Shown in pieces: positions 27,067-37,862 of a stretch of DNA of 64,000 nt. Position numbers and translations under genes: made by a program. The DNA lies in assembly GCF_018143015.1 (NCBI RefSeq), contig NC_054751.1, forward strand, positions 16,353,292 to 16,417,291. The letters are read 5' to 3'. Position 1 is the stretch's first letter, and every line of letters begins with the position of its first letter. The notes beneath the pieces are model-generated. The model made no database searches, was not told where the DNA came from, and saw nothing but the letters and a program-made list of their open reading frames with translations. The stretch is from Lytechinus variegatus. Taxonomy: Eukaryota > Echinodermata > Echinoidea > Temnopleuroida > Toxopneustidae.

Positions 27067-27453
27067 TTACGTTATGTGTTGTTCTTTAATAAGAATGTCG
27101 TGTAGAAGAACCAAGAGCATTGCCAACGGCAGCTTCAACAGCGCTCGCTGCGGCTGCAGTTGTTGAACTCCAGCGGCGCCTCCAACTGACTGCAACACCG
27201 CTACTGTGCTTCCCACCGCAACTCCTCCTCCTGATGCCATTGCTGATGCTGACATCATTCCTGCGGCATAGGACACAGCCGTGATACCCGCTGCGGTGAA
27301 TCCTGCAATGCCTAAAGCTGCGGATAGAGCAACCGTAGCAACACCGACCCCGATGACACCACTGATGACTTTCCCCAGGGATGCCTCAGCACCTTGTCTT
27401 GTGAGGAGGAGAACAAGGCTACCCGTCAAATTTATTTTCTTCAAGCTCTTCAT
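27067..27453 (-). CDS. ISG12/IFI27/IFI6-family small membrane protein gene, probable frameshift
   Basis: A hydrophobic start (MKSLKKINLTGSLVLLL) leads into the family core: GIAGFTAAGITAVSYAAGMM, then SASAMASGGGVAVGSTVAVL, then QSVGGAAG. This Gly/Ala-rich ISG12 domain is known from interferon-induced mitochondrial/ER membrane proteins in vertebrates and from immune-responsive genes in molluscs and other invertebrates. After GGAAGV this frame turns into an atypical Gln/Leu-rich tail. The next frame reads STTAAAASAVEAAVGN and ends at a TAA at 27086, which looks like the true family tail. A one-base loss near 27163 (or a read error) is therefore likely. No intron is seen, though an upstream 5' exon cannot be excluded. 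A MITE lies 22 bp upstream of the ATG. Confidence 0.7.
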   Translation of the reverse strand: MKSLKKINLTGSLVLLLTRQGAEASLGKVISGVIGVGVATVALSAALGIAGFTAAGITAVSYAAGMMSASAMASGGGVAVGSTVAVLQSVGGAAGVQQLQPQRALLKLPLAMLLVLLHDILIKEQHIT

Positions 27454-27475
27454 TTCTCATCAGCTGAGATCTTAA

Positions 27476-28060
27476 AGGAGAATGAAACCTTTAGAACAAG
27501 ATAGCTTGTGTGAAAACAGAAAAATCAAAGAAACAGATTAACGAAAGTTTGAGAAAAATCGGACAAATAAGGAGAAAGTTATGAACATTTGAATATTGCA
27601 ATCACTAATGCTATGGAGACCCTCACATTGGCAATGCGACAAAGATGTGTGATGTCACTTGTGAACAACTCTCCCCATTACTTGTGTACATATTTCACTT
27701 AAACTGCCTCTTTTATCACATCTATCAGTAGATCATGTGTTCTTTCTATAGGAGGGCATGTAATACAGATTTTTGAAGAATACATCATGGATAAAGAGTT
27801 TGTATCACCACAAGAAAAAGCAAAAAGATACATTTTGGGGGTATTTTATAGTCCATCAAAGGGAAAGTTGTTCACATGTGACATCACACATCCTTTTCAC
27901 ATTGCCAATGGGAGGATCTCCATAGCATTACTGATTGCAATATTGAAATGCTCATAACTTTCTCATTATTTGTCTGATTTTTCTCAAACTTTCTTTGTTC
28001 TTATTCTTTGATTTTTCTGTTTTGACCCAAGCCTACTTGTTCCAAATGTATTTTTTCCCT
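27476..28060. mobile_element. MITE/foldback element with TTAA target sites
   Basis: TTAA at 27472-27475 and 28061-28064 bound the element. Arms of about 190 bp are inverted copies: AAAACAGAAAAATCAAAGAA, AGTTTGAGAAAAATC, GAGAAAGTTATGA, AATGCTATGGAGA and GTGTGATGTCAC each recur reversed on the right. The unpaired centre is about 190 bp. No transposase. It abuts the 5' side of the ISG12-like gene. Confidence 0.85.
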
Positions 28061-28064
28061 TTAA

Positions 28065-31000
28065 TGTAAACTTTGAAAAGAAACAGATATAAGAAGCGTT
28101 TGAACTTTCAACAATGACAGGGAGTCCGCTGCACTGAGTTGAGAGATGAGAGTTGATTTAATTAATATGAGTACCTAATGGTAGCTTTAGAGCATTTCCT
28201 ATATTTCAGGTAACCTCGAAACCTGAAAAGTGCCCAATTAACCCCTAATCCAGAATATTGGCCATAATCTTGTCTGGTGGTTTCAAAATGTTACACTATG
28301 TTTAATGTGTGTCTTTTGAATTATTTTTGGTCACAATGAGTAATATGAAGTTAGGTGTTGACCTTTTAATGTTGCTGTAGGTTTTTTTTTAACATCATCT
28401 CAGCACCAAGTAAACATGAGCTATCAATAATGTGATTTGGATATTTTTTTTTTGTAAATCATATGAGGTGTTGAAGCTAGTGAACGTATTTTGCATTGTG
28501 CATTTAACATAAACACCAACACCAACCGCAGCACCAAACTTGAATAACCAGTTTACCTTTATCAATTTTAATCATACATCAAATAGCCTTAGGTACATTA
28601 TGTTTTAAATTGTCTTTAAAATTGATTCGATATGGATGATTTTGAGCACAAATGTATTCTGTTTGTACTATCTTTTCATAGATTAATTAGCAATATTTGT
28701 TCGTTAGCCAAACATGTTTTCCTTAAAAAAGGTAACATAGATTATAGGTAGTAGAGTGTATCCACAGAATTTGAAATATTTAGAACATTTTTCTCAATTC
28801 TTAGTTCATGCACCCTCAGTGGCTCTGCCAAGCCCCATCTTGCATAAGCCCTAGACACAAAAGAATAATAATACAAGACAGACATTCAGCATTTTGTTGT
28901 GATACATGTAATATTGCTTATCATTTGTGAGGTGCTAATAAAGATAGATGGTCCCCGATACTGCTGCTCAGTAGCTTATTTAATTCTACTGTACCTATTT
29001 CAAATTGTCATAATTCAAGTTTCTGCTATTACAGTGAATCTGAAAGTTAGAAGCAAAATATGTATATTTTTTTTCATAACAGTAATTGTTTTTCATCTTT
29101 ATTGCTTACTGGTATGTATGAAGTGCAATATGAGAGCATGTACTGTATTTCTTTCCTAATTACCATTTTTGTTTTGTTATGACGGTTATATCATTTATTT
29201 GTCTTTATTGAACACTAACTATTGTTTTGTAAATCTTAACAATGAATATAACTGGAAGGTGTAAACTACAAGTATGTATGTTTATTGAGGAAGACAGTTT
29301 CATTTGTCATAGATTTCAAAGTTTCCATTTCATTGAAATTGTAAAAATTATTGTCTAGAATAAATGCACCTAATATGTTTAAGTATGTACATGTAGCTGC
29401 AATGACATTGTCAAGATTTCATGGGAGTAGGGGGGGGGGAGTAACTGATAAATATTAGCTTTAGAAAATTGGTCAAGTATAAGTTTGAAAAAAAAGGATA
29501 TAACCTACTTTCGCAATTTACTCCACACTAATTTGAATTGAACTAAATTGAATAGCGAGCTTGTATTTATCCATATAACCATGTAATATTTCCCTTGCTT
29601 GCCAGATATTTGGTTTACAGAATGAGATTTTGTCTTTGTTTTCATTTTGTTTTGTTTTGTTTGTGAAGGTGGTTCTTTAACAAAAATGATAGAAATTGTG
29701 TTTATTTGTCTAAATCTTAAAATGGAAATATTAGATGAATATCATTATTGAGAAAAAATTGCTGTAAAATGTTTGTATCAGTACATATAAATCAACATTG
29801 CTTCCCTTTATGTTGTGTTTATAAGCATGGTATGGATTTGGCAATACATTTGTACACATTATTATCATTCTTTGTTACTATTTGTCAAAATCATAATTTC
29901 TTAGAGAATGAATCATCGTGGTATGTATCTGGAAAACAAAATGGAAAAGAAGTGAATTTGAGGTGACAACTGTTTTAATGTGTCTTAAAAGATATATCGT
30001 CTCAGTGTTCTCTTCAAAATATAGTCATGATGGTTGGAAATATACATGAAAATTTACTTTTAACCTGAAAACTCAATTACTATATTGTGTGTTTATTTTT
30101 CAGCTCTGATGAGTACTGAAAGTAAAAAAAAATGTAGGAAACAAGGATAGCATGTTTTCTGACTTAAATATATTGCATATTAAAAGAAAGTATAAGGGAG
30201 AGAAAATAGGAGGCTGTCATTACTAAAGACATGATACTGATGCATAATCTGATACATGAATGAATTTGATATATTGCCATGTAGTGTCATTATACCCTCT
30301 ATCTAAATGGGCTTAGCAATGCTCCTCTGCCTGGTATGATGTGCATTGCATATGAACTTCCAATGAGATGAAATATTTCTATGATTTATTGTATGTATTC
30401 TTTTATCGGTCTTGTCTCCGTTTTCTTTTCATGTGCCTTATCTGTCTAAAGGAAATAGACTCATCTTTGACAAAAAAGCTTTGCAACAATTGATAAGCAT
30501 GGTGATCTTAATATCTTTTTTTTGCCAGTTTGCAATCTTTTGTTGGATAACTTATCACCCTTATAGTGAATGGAGAAATACAATCAAACCAATATTTGTA
30601 TGGATTTAAGGTACATGTGTGAAATTTTAAAATCCTGATAATAGAGCCAGGTTATTTGAACCCATGTCACTGCTTTGGGGTATGGATTATGGACTTCAAC
30701 TCGGTTATCATTGTAATTCTCATGTATCTTTAATTAAAACACAAGGATTGATCTTAGGTTCTTGATACATATAAACATAAAAGTGAAAGCAGTATGGAAC
30801 CTGCATCCAACCCTTAAGATCTAGGCTATCAAAATGCACATTGTAACATAAAAGCGAACCTAGACCTATCATACTTAAAGGTGCATCACCTCTCTCTCAA
30901 ACTTGCAGAAAAGGTTTACATCGAGTTACAAGTTATTTGTAAACCCATGAACCCATGAGATAAGTGTAACAATTTATTTACCTTGGTAACGGCTTGTTGC

Positions 31001-32168
31001 ATTCAAGCAAAGCTAGAAAGCAGCTTCATCTGCAGATTTCAGGATAACATTCTGCATTAAATGTGAGTAAAAGGTGTTCCGGAGAGTACTCATACTGAAG
31101 TGGCAATGAACTTTAGTTAGATCTTCTTTCAAGTATTCTTATCAACTCTGTATGAAAATGGTTCAGAACCATTGACTATTTTATTTGAATTACTCGTGCT
31201 CTCATATCTACCTGTCAATATCTGTCTAAGTTATGTGGTAATCGTAATTTATATATGAACAAAATGTTTTTGTCTAGTCATTGTAAATATAAATGGATGA
31301 ATTTGTATCATTTTGCAGAGCTATTTCAAAGGATATTCCATTAAATGCTATGAATATGACTGCATGCATTATATGAGTTTCTGTACAGTGTTTTTTTAGG
31401 GGGGACTATATGCCCAGGTTCTAGGATGTTGTTCTTGATTTTCATGTATCAATGAAAATAATTTGAGAAGGGTACACTATTAAAAATGTTTATATCTTAT
31501 TGCTATATTTTCAGCCAAGCCATGTTGACTGGTTTTCTGAGAGGTTACTCTGAAAAAAAAAATTGATGGAACTTGTGAGTGTTCCATTGAGCTAATAGTG
31601 ATTGTCAATGACTAATTTGTTTTGAGGATTGAGAAAAGGGGAAAAAGAAGTTTGAAAATGAATAAAAGAGATGAGTGAAAATAAAGTGTTAGGATATGCG
31701 AGTGAAAATATTAAAATATACGTTAATTTAAACTATTACACAGTTCCATTGATAGAAAGGTTTGTTTTTTGTCTTGTCATCTGATCAAATTGTACAGAAA
31801 AAATGTATTTGAAATATGAATTGGCATAGACTAATGGCTCTCGTTTTTCTCATATTTCGCCCCAAGCCCAAATATTGCTTGTCCACGAACTTTTTCACGA
31901 TCAAGATTGGTCGTTTATTATGAATAGCAAATTCTACGGTATTAGTAACAACGCTCGTACATTATTATAACTCGCAACTTTAGTTATTTATTTTGACCAG
32001 TGATCTTCTTTTGATTATGATTAGCGGCCCTCAGTGGATTTTGACAAATTAATTTTTTCTACAATGAAACTGGTACGTAATCGGTATACCATGTGAACTC
32101 CAAGGGGCTAGGGGGCGGCAGTCACATTTTATGTAGGTACAACATTTTGGGCCCTTATTAGTATGACG
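28065..32168. other. Intergenic DNA
   Basis: AT-rich with no recognisable exon on either strand. Open frames up to 86 codons (for example 28899-29159) show no motif or splice signal. Confidence 0.45.
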
Positions 32169-32177
32169 CAATAAGAC

Positions 32178-35100
32178 CGCATACATTCGTCAATCCGAAG
32201 GTTCGTAATCCCGAAGGTTCGTCAATCCAAAAACGAAATAAGGTTCGTAATTCCGAAGGTTCGTTAATCCGAAAACGAAATAAGGTTCGTAATTCCGAAG
32301 GTTCGTTAATCCGAAAAAGAAATGAGGTTCGTAATTCCGAAGGTTCGTCAATCCGAAAACGAAATAAGGTTCGTAATTCTGAAGGTTCGTTAATCCGAAA
32401 AGGAAATAAGGTTCGTTGATCCGAAAACGAAATAAGGTTCGTTAATCCGAAAACGAAATAAGGTTCGTAATTCCGAAGGTTCGTTAATCCGAAAAAGAAA
32501 TGAGGTTCGTAATTCCGAAGGTTCGTCCATCCGAAAACGAAATAAGGTTCGTTAATCCGAAAATTAAATAAGGTTCGTATTTCCGAAAATGAGAATAATT
32601 CATTTTGGTAACAAAAACGATGTTGTCGTTACAAGATTACACGATATTATGCAATGATAGTAATAACGATCGATGATACATGCGTGTGTTGTAGCCAAAA
32701 GCATGTACATGTATATCATTGAAAATATAGGCGCCCTGATCAAGCATAGGCCGATTTCGATTTTATCTGAGCAATTGCTGCCTAAGCAAATGGTTTAAAG
32801 ATGCAGGGATCAATTGTGTTGGTCGCATGCGAGTAACTTCTAGATAATAGGATTTGTATTGGAGGGGATGCCATTTTTAATAACAGCTTCTGCTGGTAAT
32901 AAAAATAATACTAATAATGATCTTTGTGAGATGTTGAAAGCGCGAATCGCAAGCTCAAACTAGTACACATTTCAAGACGTGAATTGAGCATTCGGAGCAT
33001 TTTTTGTAATCGTGAGAAAGATGTGTATCTTTCTAAAGAATTAATGCGAGGGCGATCTGTATACTGACCTGGGGCCCGTTGCATAAATTGTTTTAACAGG
33101 AGTTTTTGCCCTGTGCTAAAGTCAATGGCGGAAATCAGACTAACCATAGTTTTCAGTTTTTACCAGAGTTTTCTAAGGTAAAAAGGTTTATGCAACAGGC
33201 TTCAGAAAGTAATCTTTTAAGGACTGCATTTAGTGACTCATGAATAGAGTATATATCTCACGAACTAAATAATGAGAGCGCGAACCGCAAGCTGAAAATT
33301 TGTGATATTCCAACCTGAAAACTGGACATTTTATACTTTTTTTTATTTGTAACCAGGAATAGAATGAGTTCCTCAATAAACAATACTTGATGCGAGCGAG
33401 AAACGTGAGCCAAATTTTTCCGATTTTCCAAACCTGAAAACTGGACATTCTAAGCATTCTTTTAAAAAAAATAATAATAGCTGGGAGAACAGTTTTCAGA
33501 ACTGAAGTGGCTTCCCTGGGTAAATAATATCTATATCAATTATCATTCTAGACCTACATGAAATTACCAAAAGTTTGAGCACGTGATTCGCTCGCAACAT
33601 CTCACAAGGATGCCCTTTTATAAGTACTTGACCAAAAAGGCGAATTTTACATCTTCAGATTTGATTTTTTCCCCCAAACCGCTTGCTCGCTACGCTCGCA
33701 GAAATGAAACGTAAATGTATAACTCTAGTGATCACTTAAAAAATTGTGCTCAATTTAATTTCTACAAAACACACAACCTCTTTACACAGATGATAATCTC
33801 ATGGTGAAAATATCCGCTTGCACCAAATTGCCCCTATTGGCCCTTTTTTTGCTTTGCATCCCCCCCCCGAAAAAAAGAAAATACGTTCCGCCGCCATTGG
33901 TTGAAAAACGCATCGTCTTCATGGCAAACTGCAAAAAGTTCTTAAAATGTCCCCTTTAGATCAGGTCAGAGCTTATATATTTAAAATTTCTGTTCGCGCT
34001 TCTTGCTCGCAGTTATTATCTAAATTTAGTTACTTAGGCATCTCGTTTTGAAGATCACAAACATATTGCCCATCAAAAAAAGTATATAGCTCGCGCTCGC
34101 ATTATTTAAAAAGGGTTTATCATGTTATTACATATTTACTTTATTTCATAAGTATAAAGCTAATTATTGACTGTTAGGACTACCCTTTCAAAGAAACAAA
34201 AAAAAACAACTTTAAGCTGCCGATCGAGGAAAATAGGACTGAAAAAAATATTGCCCCCCCCCCCTATTTGACGAAAGTTGGATCCGCCGGGCGGGAGGCA
34301 TGTTGCACTTGCACCCCCTAAATTAAATTAAAAAAAACAGGGAAATTAATATTTTCCAAAATGGGAAAGTTCCTTTTTCAAAAATAAATATGCCGTTTTT
34401 TATGTTTTTTCGAAATGAAATACTCTTTTTAAAGTATACAAGTTAAGTTTTCAGGCTGGAATATTGCAAATTTTCAGCTTGCGCTTCGCACTCTCGTGTG
34501 ATTGGTGAAATATGCATCCTAAAGAGGTCACTGAATGCTTTCTTTAACAGGTTCCTTTTCTGGTCAGTATGTTTAAGCTCGCGTTTTACGCTCGTGTTAA
34601 TTCTTTAGTTATATGCACATCTTTTTAATGACAGCAGAAATCTGCTCGAATTTAAAAAAAATTATTTTCATTTTTTATTTAAATACCCTAAAGTTTTAGC
34701 TTGTGATTCACGCTCGCAACACCTCGCAATAATGCCATTTTAAGAATAATTGACCCCAAAAAACGTTTTACAACTTCACCTTTGAATTTTTTTTACCAAG
34801 CCGCTCGCTCATTATACTCTCTCCCGAAAAATAAAGCCTAATTATACATTTTGCCATAATAAGAAGTCACTTCAAAAAAGTTTTTCTCTACTTAATCACT
34901 ATCAAACACACTGACTTCAAGCAGATGATAATCTTAAGGTGAAAATATCACCAAAGTGCCCATTTTGACGTATGAGTTTCATTTTTGGCTTTACCCCCCA
35001 AAGAAAATTCGTTCAGCCGCCCTTGCCTTCCCATCCTCATAATGATTGAACGGCAACAGTGCCCCCTCCCCTTGCCTCTGCTTTCACGGTTTTCATTTTT

Positions 35101-35652
35101 CGGATTAACGAACCTTATTTTGTTTTCGGATTAACGAACCTTATTTCGTTTTCGGATTAACGAACCTTATTTTGTTTTCGGATTAACGAACCTTATTTCG
35201 TTTTCAGATTAACGAACCTTATTTTGTTTTCGGATTAACGAACCTTATTTCGTTTTCGGATTAACGAACCTTCGGAAAAACGAACCTTATTTCATTTTCG
35301 GATCAACGAACCTTCGGAATAACGAACCTTATTTCGTTTTCGGATCAACGAACCTTCGGAACAACGAACCTTATTTCGTTTTCGGATTAACGAACCTTCG
35401 GAACAACGAACCTTATTTCGTTTTCGGATTAACGAACCTTCGGAACAACGAACCTTATTTCGTTTTCGGATTATCGAACCTTCGGAATAACGAACCGTCG
35501 GAATTACGCCACAAATGTTCGGATTAACGAACCCTTTTTCGTTTTCGGATTAACGAACATCGAGGTATAGGCAATTTACGTGTTTCGGAATTACGAACCT
35601 TCGGAATAAAGAACCTTCGGAATTACGAAGCTTCGGAATTACGAAGTGTAAC
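32178..35652. mobile_element. TU-like foldback transposon with tandem-array inverted arms
   Basis: The outer left arm (32178-about 32600) is an array of TTCGTTAATCCGAAAACGAA and shorter TTCGTAATTCCGAAGG units. The right arm (about 35095-35652) is the same array inverted. CAATAAGAC is found on both sides (32169-32177 and 35653-35661), a likely 8-9 bp target-site duplication. The centre has GCGAGC/GCGAACCGCAAGCTG-type repeats, oriented + in the left half (about 32930-33450) and - in the right half (about 33575-34820), like an inner inverted domain. This fits the sea urchin TU description (tandem-repeat outer inverted domain, inner domain, 8-bp duplication). No transposase frame is seen. Confidence 0.8.
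33071..33203. mobile_element. Short MITE inside the TU-like element
   Basis: Ends are GGGGCCCGTTGCATAAA and, reversed, GAAGCCTGTTGCATAAA, about 130 bp apart. It is nested within the left inner domain of the foldback element, so it entered after or travelled with it. Confidence 0.6.
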
Positions 35653-35964
35653 CAATAAGACTGCCATAATATTGACTTCTGCCGTTTTAACCCACCATAA
35701 TATTGCCTTCTGCCGTTTTAACCCGCCATTTTACTTCTTACATGTTTACCTCTATCAACTTTACTCCTGTCCAAAAAGTGTCCAATTAAGTAAATTTGAA
35801 TTAACAATTTCGATCATGTTTTTTTTTGTCACAAAATATTGTTGAGAAGGGGAAAAGGGGGAAAACAAAGTCCTGTAGTAGGGTATTCCGTGGCAGGATG
35901 TTGCAGGCGATTGAAATGTTGATACGATTGTAACGCTTGATGAGGTTGGTTTGGGTTTGGTTAA

Positions 35965-36953
35965 AGGGATACTCCGGGTTGAATATCTTTATATTTAAAT
36001 ACATAAATTAAAATTTGCTGAGCAAAATGGTGAAAATTTCATCAAAATCGGATAACAAATAACAAAGTTATTGAATTTTAAAGATTTGAAATATTCCGAT
36101 GAAACAGTTCTAGGCATGTCACATGAATATTCATTAGGAGGGCTGATGTCACATTCCCACTTTCCTTTTTCTTATGCTATTACATGAAAACATTTTTTTT
36201 AAATAAGCCAGTTTACGGTTAGCTAATGATGAACTTTTCTCAAATGACCTTTGTGATTTTTCATTAGGACAAGCACTATCATTTTCAAATGTAGATGTTC
36301 CGTAAGCTTTAACGGTAGAGTATTCAAATTCTAAGAACAAAAGGCATTGTATAGACCAGGTGACTAGAATAGTACATCAGGGATAAAGTTTGGAAATCTG
36401 TTTCATTGTCTGCCTGGCACATTTGACTATTGTTTAGGCTACTGTCAAATACCAGTGATTATGAAGGCTCTATTTATTACTCTTCAGCGAGGATGTGATA
36501 AAGTGAATATTTTGAAAGGAATACATGAATAATCAAATCACAAATGCCTATGTCAGTGAATTGAATGTCTCATGGTTTATCTCAAATGACATTTTCTGCT
36601 CGTGCTTATATGTAAGTGATATGTGTCTCCATTATATGGTAAAATACGTTGCAGAAATAATTAACTAATGCATTTAATCAGTTGTCAATCCCATTGTTTT
36701 AGTCCTTGGTAGAAAAATATAGAATAAAACTTATTTTATATATCAAAAAGAGCAAGCGGGATTTGACATCATCAGCCCACCTAATAAATATTCATGACGA
36801 CATTCCTAGAACTGTTTCACCTTAATAATGCAAATATTTAAAATTCATTAACTTCGTTGTTATTCGATTTTAATCAAATTTTCAGCATTTTGCTCTGAAT
36901 TTTACTCTATTTATTGAGATATAAATCTATCTTCAGCATGGAGCATACCATAA
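35965..36953. mobile_element. Longer copy of the AGGGAT-ACTCCGGG MITE family
   Basis: TTAA at 35961-35964 precedes AGGGATACTCCGGGTTGA. The right arm (about 36770-36953) is the inverted partner, with CACCTAATAAATATTCATGA, CCTAGAACTGTTTCA and a degraded end CAGCATGGAGCATACC. It shares termini and arms with 16333-16942 but has a longer centre (about 36180-36760). Confidence 0.75.
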
Positions 36954-37862
36954 CGTTTAGATGTTCTAATAATTCTCAAACTGAGCAACTGTGGTCTTAA
37001 TAAACGGTACCATAGGGTTAGACAATTAAGCTACGGTTTTGTAAAGATGAAAAGGTTCAATTTTTAACAGACAGGATGTATATGGTGCTGAATATGTCGT
37101 TAAAATGTTTGCACGTTTCCAGGGGTCTAATTCAGCCGGTTTAAACATTATTTTTGAGGGGCGGACTGTTGTGCTAAAAAAAATACTACCCTCGAAATAC
37201 GGTCTCTATATGCATTGGAGCAAACACGACTAGATCCGGCCTGATTTCCACATTTCATGGACTTTGGCTATGTTTCTGTGTTCCCAGTCAGCTCAAACGG
37301 AGATTTTGCATTCTAGTAAAATTACAGTCTCAGCCATTGATGTTACTAAAACAATTATCAGAACACAAAGCAACTAAGGTGTGTGTGTTATCACAATTTA
37401 TTTCTGAAATAAAGGATGCAAAACGGACCCAATGCTCCATTTTACCTGTACATTATTATTATATTATTTTAATGTAGCCATATGTTTTCCACATTATGTG
37501 TATGTAAAAATCTGTTTTGTCGTTTTATGCATTGTAAGACAGATACATGTGCATTTTAATTAAATAAAGTTAAATTGAAAAACAATGTTACGCATAAATA
37601 ACTTTTACCGGGAACTTTTAGAACATTGTGTCTTCTCTAGTCACGCACGGAGAAGGAGAATCACATTGAATATCTTTTGATCAATGGCTATTACTCTAGG
37701 ATTTAAATAATAAGCATGGATGACTTCACATACTCAAAGAATCTTCGGGCCTCCGTCGTGCCAGAATAGATTCACTACATGCAAAGCCATTCTGCAATCG
37801 TATTGTGAGAATACCATCGGTCCTGATTTAGGGAGTACATTCATTCTACATATCGAGCAAAC

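Noticed and set aside
32178-32600. CRISPR-like array
   Set aside because: The short repeats lack unique spacers of constant length and are mirrored at 35095-35652 as transposon arms in a eukaryotic genome.
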